NCBI RefSeq assembly: GCF_000832985.1
Contig: NZ_CP009920.1
Location: forward strand, 1,364,001-1,428,000
From: Priestia megaterium NBRC 15308 = ATCC 14581
GTDB taxonomy: Bacteria > Bacillota > Bacilli > Bacillales > Bacillaceae_H
Length of the DNA stretch: 64,000 nt
Reading direction: 5' to 3'
Below the pieces are notes generated by a model. It saw only the letters and a program-made list of their open reading frames with translations, did no database searches and was not told the DNA's origin. The position numbers were made by a program, and so were the translations under genes. Shown one piece after another: positions 60,120 to 64,000 of this stretch; the first letter of the stretch is position 1; each line of letters opens with the position of its first letter.

Positions 60120-60254
60120 ATGAACCAATTTGAAGAAAGTGTCCAAAGTAAACGCAACGACGCTGTCGATTCCGCCGTAGGATTTGGTGTTTCATTTGGC
60201 TTTTTCACTGCCTTATTTGTTATTGCAACTGTGATTCACTACTTGGGTTCGTAA
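60120..60254 (+). CDS. YqzM-like small membrane protein
   Basis: This is a 44-residue protein with a hydrophilic N-terminus (MNQFEESVQSKRNDAV) and a single membrane helix (about 20-42). The sequence, size and position between holA and comEC match B. subtilis YqzM. AGGAGGGG precedes the ATG. Function is unknown. Confidence 0.85.
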   Translation: MNQFEESVQSKRNDAVDSAVGFGVSFGFFTALFVIATVIHYLGS

Positions 60255-60263
60255 AATTGCTTC

Positions 60264-60291
60264 AAGGCTGCTTCTTAGCAGTCTTTTTTAG
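60264..60291 (+). terminator. Terminator of yqzM
   Basis: GGCTGC/GCAGTC stem with a six-base loop and a T6 tract. Confidence 0.75.
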
Positions 60292-60311
60292 TTCGTTTTT
60301 CTTACTATAGA

Positions 60312-62603
60312 CTATGGAAGTTGCTGCGAAAACGTTCCTGACTTTTTTGTAAATTCATACATTACCCCACCATCTTCATCCGTTCGATAAATATACACTC
60401 CGTAGCTTTTCAGAAGCTCTAATATTTCTTGATGAGGATGACCATAACGATTTTTTTGCCCCGCTGAAACAAGCGCTACTTTAGGATTTAAATGTTGAAC
60501 AAACTCTTCTGAAGTTGAAGTTTTACTGCCATGATGCCCAACTTTTAATACATCTGCTTTAAGGTTTGGAAAGTCTTTCAATATTCTTTGTTCTCCTTCC
60601 TTTTCTAAATCTCCGGTGAATAGCCATCTTAAATTTCCTAACTTAGCGTCTATTACAATTGAGCCATTGTTGCTCGTTTCTTCGAAACCTGTCGGAGAAA
60701 TAATCTGAAATAACACACCTCCTTCTTGCCAGCTATCTCCTTGTTGAACAATTTGAACAGGCACGCTTTGTTTTTGAGCAGCGATCACCAAGCCATTCTC
60801 TACATCATTTAATTCAGCTTTTTTCCCAAGCACCAGCTCTCCGACAGCCACTTGTGAAAATAAATGCTGTGCCGCCCCTGCGTGATCATAATCGCCGTGT
60901 GTAATAATCATTTTATCTACCCTTGTTATTCCTTTTGAATGCAAAAAGGGAACAAGTACATCTTCTCCCACGTCAAAAGAAGAACGACGTTTTTGCCATG
61001 GTTCTTTTGGAAATGAAACGGTTCCTCCGGTATCGATCATATACACACCTTTTCGATAAGGAAGCTCAATGATAAAGCAGTCTCCTTGTCCTACATCGAC
61101 CATTGTGACCGTTCCTTTTGGATTCAAATAAGGATACATACATTGTGCGGCTAACAATGCCACGAGAAGAAACATATAGCGAACGAAAAATTCTCCTTCT
61201 TCGAGCGCCACAAATAAAGCATAAATGCATAAGTACATGCCCAAAAACAGCACAATGTGGGGTTTTCCCGTTACAAAACCAGCGGGAATCCACTCAAAAG
61301 AGCCAAGCAATTTTTCACAAAAAAGTAAAAGAACATGAAGAATCTGCTCCAGCAGTTCACTCACTCCCGGCAAGAGGATACGAACAAAAAGAATGAGCAA
61401 ACAAAGAGGTAATATAACAAGAGAAAACAGCGGTACAAAAACCATATTTAATGGCAAACTGAGGAGAGATACTCCATAAAAATAGTACAACAATAAAGGA
61501 AGTGAACTGACTTGTGCAATCGCTGAAACAACCATGAGCTGGCTGAAAGAAGAATGAAAACGAGGTAAAATCGTCTGACTCGATAAAATCAATGCAAAAC
61601 TAACGGCAAAAGAAAGCTGAAACCCTACATCAAATAAATAGTACGGCTTAAAAAGCAGCATGGCTATAAAAGCAAGGCTGATGCTATCAACCAAAAGAAT
61701 TTTTCTTTGTATTTTTATCGATATAAGCATCAGCATACTCATAAAAACAGCTCGGACAACTGAAGCGCTGCCACCGGCCAAAACCATGTATACAGGAAGA
61801 AGCAAAAGTAAAAGCGTAATGGCTCGCTCGCGCGTTATTCCAATCCGAATGAGCAAATAAAAACACATTGCTGTCAGCAGTCCAACATGAAGACCTGATA
61901 TGGCAAGCAAGTGTATTAAACCAAATTGCTGATAGCGCTTGATACTCTCTTCTGCGATGCCGGTGCGCTCGCCGTAAATTAGTGCCTGCATAAACCCAGC
62001 GCCTGGATCCGACATATTTTGTTGAATATAATTAATTCCTTTTTGACGAATAAAGGTAAGGTACGTAAGTGGAGTTAGAGTGGGGAGCTGGCATTTTACC
62101 AAATCAAGTCTCTTGACGTTAAGCTGCCAATGAATAGACTGATGGTACAAATATTGCTGATAATCAAATGCATGAAGGTTGCGAGCAGGTGAAGGAGAAG
62201 TTAATTGCCCCGCTAGTTGACAAACTTGATGAATCGTTAGCTTTTCGAGCTGCTGTTTCTCTTCCAACGTTTTTAGTTTATAAAAAGCCATGACCTCTTC
62301 ATTTTGAACCGTAAACTTAAAAGTAAGTTTGTCGCCGTCACTATGCGGCACAGAGGAAATTTCACCTGTAAAAGAAGAAGATTCAGTTAAAAGAACCGTT
62401 TTGTTATGCTTATTTGTCTCAGCTAATAGGTAGACGCACAAAACACTCAACAGTGCAGAAGTAATAACCACTTTCCTCGGACATTGTAGCCATTGAAAAA
62501 TGAAAAGTACGATTAGCAAAAACAGGCTTACAGCGGAATGATTATCATATACATATAAAGCTAGCATCATGCTAAAAGCACAGTAAATATAATATCCTTT
62601 CAC
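60312..62603 (-). CDS. comEC: Competence DNA-uptake channel ComEC/Rec2
   Basis: The 763-residue protein has an N-terminal OB-like region, the Competence transmembrane domain (about 200-470, LLAISGLHVGLL), and a C-terminal metallo-beta-lactamase-like domain with THGDYDHAGAAQH and KVGHHGSKTS (about 550-700). It forms the single-strand DNA pore. I start at a GTG with AAAGGAG, giving MKGYYIYCAF; the open frame extends upstream without a site. Hairpins precede it (see findings). Confidence 0.95.
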   Translation of the reverse strand: MKGYYIYCAFSMMLALYVYDNHSAVSLFLLIVLFIFQWLQCPRKVVITSALLSVLCVYLLAETNKHNKTVLLTESSSFTGEISSVPHSDGDKLTFKFTVQNEEVMAFYKLKTLEEKQQLEKLTIHQVCQLAGQLTSPSPARNLHAFDYQQYLYHQSIHWQLNVKRLDLVKCQLPTLTPLTYLTFIRQKGINYIQQNMSDPGAGFMQALIYGERTGIAEESIKRYQQFGLIHLLAISGLHVGLLTAMCFYLLIRIGITRERAITLLLLLLPVYMVLAGGSASVVRAVFMSMLMLISIKIQRKILLVDSISLAFIAMLLFKPYYLFDVGFQLSFAVSFALILSSQTILPRFHSSFSQLMVVSAIAQVSSLPLLLYYFYGVSLLSLPLNMVFVPLFSLVILPLCLLILFVRILLPGVSELLEQILHVLLLFCEKLLGSFEWIPAGFVTGKPHIVLFLGMYLCIYALFVALEEGEFFVRYMFLLVALLAAQCMYPYLNPKGTVTMVDVGQGDCFIIELPYRKGVYMIDTGGTVSFPKEPWQKRRSSFDVGEDVLVPFLHSKGITRVDKMIITHGDYDHAGAAQHLFSQVAVGELVLGKKAELNDVENGLVIAAQKQSVPVQIVQQGDSWQEGGVLFQIISPTGFEETSNNGSIVIDAKLGNLRWLFTGDLEKEGEQRILKDFPNLKADVLKVGHHGSKTSTSEEFVQHLNPKVALVSAGQKNRYGHPHQEILELLKSYGVYIYRTDEDGGVMYEFTKKSGTFSQQLP

Positions 62604-62612
62604 TTTTAGCTC

Positions 62613-62666
62613 CTTTCTTCTTAAAAGAAAGAGGCTTCTTACTGTTACCAAGAAAAAAACCTCTTT
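62613..62666 (-). promoter_or_regulatory. Mutually exclusive hairpins before comEC
   Basis: Hairpin 1 pairs AAAGAGG (62666-62660) with CCTCTTT (62634-62628). Hairpin 2 pairs CTTTCTT (62631-62625) with AAGAAAG (62619-62613), which overlaps the comEC SD. The two share bases 62628-62631, so only one can form at a time. This may control comEC translation. Confidence 0.4.
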
Positions 62667-62671
62667 TACCT

Positions 62672-63238
62672 TTAATTTGCCGTAAACAAAGCGAGAGCTT
62701 CACGCTGTAAATTCATCACTTCTGCTTCGTCCGCTCCGCTTTTTTCTAAACGAGCGAGAACATCCGTCACAAATTGAAGCTTCTCTTTACTTTTTAAGTC
62801 AATGATTGCGTCATCAAGTTCAACTTTTGCTGTTTTCACTCCCGCCTGTTGAAATAACTCAACAGCATACGGATGATTTTTGTAATCATTAGCGTAATAT
62901 ACTGTTTTAATTCCCGCTTGAATAAGGGCTTTACAGCAGTTTAAACACGGAAAATGCGTGACGTATACTTCCGCATCTTCTGTTTTCACACCAAACTTAG
63001 CACACTGCAAGAGTGCATTCACTTCTGCATGGACAGTTCTTACACAGTGTCCATCAATCACATAACAGCCTTCGTCAGCACAATGCACGCCTCCGCTGAT
63101 CGAGCCGTTGTATCCTCCAGCTATAATACGTTTATCACGCACCACTGTAGCCCCAACAGCCAGACGTTCACAAGTGCTTCTTAAGGCTAGCAAATGGCTT
63201 TGTGCCATAAAATATTGATCCCATGAAATCCGGTTCAT
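62672..63238 (-). CDS. comEB: Deoxycytidylate deaminase ComEB
   Basis: The 188-residue dCMP deaminase has the zinc motif THAE-type TVHAEVNALL and HFPCLNCCKALI. A C-rich insertion (CADEGCYVIDGHCVRTVHAE) is typical of the family. It lies in the comE operon; in B. subtilis it is not needed for DNA uptake itself. Confidence 0.95.
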   Translation of the reverse strand: MNRISWDQYFMAQSHLLALRSTCERLAVGATVVRDKRIIAGGYNGSISGGVHCADEGCYVIDGHCVRTVHAEVNALLQCAKFGVKTEDAEVYVTHFPCLNCCKALIQAGIKTVYYANDYKNHPYAVELFQQAGVKTAKVELDDAIIDLKSKEKLQFVTDVLARLEKSGADEAEVMNLQREALALFTAN

Positions 63239-63297
63239 CTCATTCCCTACCTTTTTATTTAAAACTCAATAATTATAATTATACTTGTCTCTTTCAT

Positions 63298-63327
63298 AGT
63301 GTAGCGTTTCTTTTCCTTTTTCGTCAA
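63298..63327 (-). promoter_or_regulatory. Candidate SigA promoter of comEB
   Basis: TTGACG (63327-63322) and TACACT (63303-63298) are 18 bp apart in the comEA-comEB gap, which suggests that comEB and comEC can be expressed apart from comEA. Confidence 0.4.
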
Positions 63328-63334
63328 TAAGTCT

Positions 63335-63970
63335 CTACTGTACCGTAATTTGAGCTTTGATTTTTTCTAGCGACTTCTCGCCAATACCTGATACTTGCCC
63401 CAAATCCTCTACTGTTTGAAACAAGCCATTTTCCTCTCGATATGAAACGATGGCACTCGCTTTTGAAGGTCCAATTCCATTTAGCGTTTGCAGTTCATCA
63501 GTGTTCGCTGTATTGATATTAACCAGGGGCTGATCATTTGAAGTTCCTGAGGAAGAGATTGAAGAAACTGGAGATGAAGGCGGGATTTCTTCTCCAGTAG
63601 CTGGAATGTAAACAGCCATTTCATCTTGTAGCTTGCTAGCTAAATTGAGCTGTCTTAAGTCCGCCTCTTTCGTAGCGCCTCCGGCTTGTGCTAGAGCATC
63701 TTTTACCCTTGCGTCTTTCGGAAGCTGGTATACACCAGGCTTCTGAACAGCTCCTTTAATATCCACCATAACAAACGGGGAATCTTGGCTCGAAATTACT
63801 TGATCAGACGACTCTCCTTCTTTTTTTGCAGCAGAAGATTCTGCCTTTATCATATCTGAGGTTTGAAGAGAACTTTCCGATTTCTCTCCGCCTGTGCGAT
63901 AGATATAAAAAGCCAACCCAATTGCTAAACAAATACAGCCAATTAGCCATTGTTTTTTTGAAAAAGTCAA
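63335..63970 (-). CDS. comEA: Competence DNA receptor ComEA
   Basis: The 211-residue membrane-anchored DNA receptor has an N-terminal anchor (about 8-25), a Ser/Glu-rich linker, an SLBB-like domain (about 65-122), a second Ser-rich linker, and a C-terminal helix-hairpin-helix pair (VNINTANTDELQTLNGIGP, about 150-211). The start is TTG with AAAGGAG 8 bp upstream. The promoter lies beyond the window. Confidence 0.95.
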   Translation of the reverse strand: MTFSKKQWLIGCICLAIGLAFYIYRTGGEKSESSLQTSDMIKAESSAAKKEGESSDQVISSQDSPFVMVDIKGAVQKPGVYQLPKDARVKDALAQAGGATKEADLRQLNLASKLQDEMAVYIPATGEEIPPSSPVSSISSSGTSNDQPLVNINTANTDELQTLNGIGPSKASAIVSYREENGLFQTVEDLGQVSGIGEKSLEKIKAQITVQ

Positions 63971-64000
63971 ATTGTACACTCCTTTGAATTTTGAAGTAAC

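Overview
This window is a Gram-positive Bacillaceae chromosome segment, most like Priestia (Bacillus) megaterium. The evidence is strong Shine-Dalgarno (SD) sites with frequent GTG/TTG starts, a 370-residue Gpr spore protease, endospore genes (yqfC/yqfD, gpr), CIRCE/hrcA heat-shock control, and a gene order that follows the B. subtilis comE-yqe-yqf-yqg block almost gene for gene. The species call is inference. No phage, insertion sequence or CRISPR array was seen.

Layout from left to right, mostly minus strand. (1) 1-3.7 kb: a tightly coupled operon of a DUF4912 protein, a fusion of a degenerate GH57 domain with a GT4 glycosyltransferase, and a sugar-1-phosphate nucleotidyltransferase cut by the window edge. 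It is probably a polysaccharide module. (2) 3.8-16 kb: phoU and pstB without pstSCA but behind a clear Pho box, then pbpA, an MFS gene, sodA, a five-tRNA cluster, DUF456 and DUF1189 genes, a second MFS gene, a LysM gene and ispG. Two copies of an unusual terminator-bearing repeat lie here. (3) 16-25.6 kb: yqfW, a Zur-controlled znuC-znuB-zur operon, DNA repair and RNA helicase genes (nfo, cshB), a VrrA-like gene, ispH, yqfO and trmK. (4) 25.8-34 kb: cccA, an acyl-CoA dehydrogenase with a perfect cre site, sigA, dnaG, yqxD, the PPDK regulator, ccpN and recO. (5) 34-45 kb: yqzL, era, cdd, dgkA, ybeY, pgpH, phoH, yqfD, yqfC, yqfB, floA, yqeZ, yqeY and rpsU. (6) 45-58.7 kb: mtaB, rsmE, prmA, the hrcA-grpE-dnaK-dnaJ heat-shock operon, hemW, lepA, yqxA, gpr and rpsT. 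(7) 58.8-64 kb: holA, yqzM and the competence genes comEC, comEB and comEA.

Most genes are ordinary housekeeping functions: macromolecular synthesis, isoprenoids, zinc homeostasis, chaperones and DNA uptake. The departures from the B. subtilis pattern are more informative. pstSCA, glyQS and spoIIP are missing from their usual slots, an acyl-CoA dehydrogenase is inserted beside sigA, and a decayed PhoU-like fragment sits between yqgC and yqgB. yqxD seems to lack a standard start codon.

The most promising candidates for something undescribed are the GH57-like/GT4 fusion, whose catalytic glutamate position is a glutamine, and the mobile terminator repeat family at 5.8-6.0 kb and 12.6-12.8 kb.
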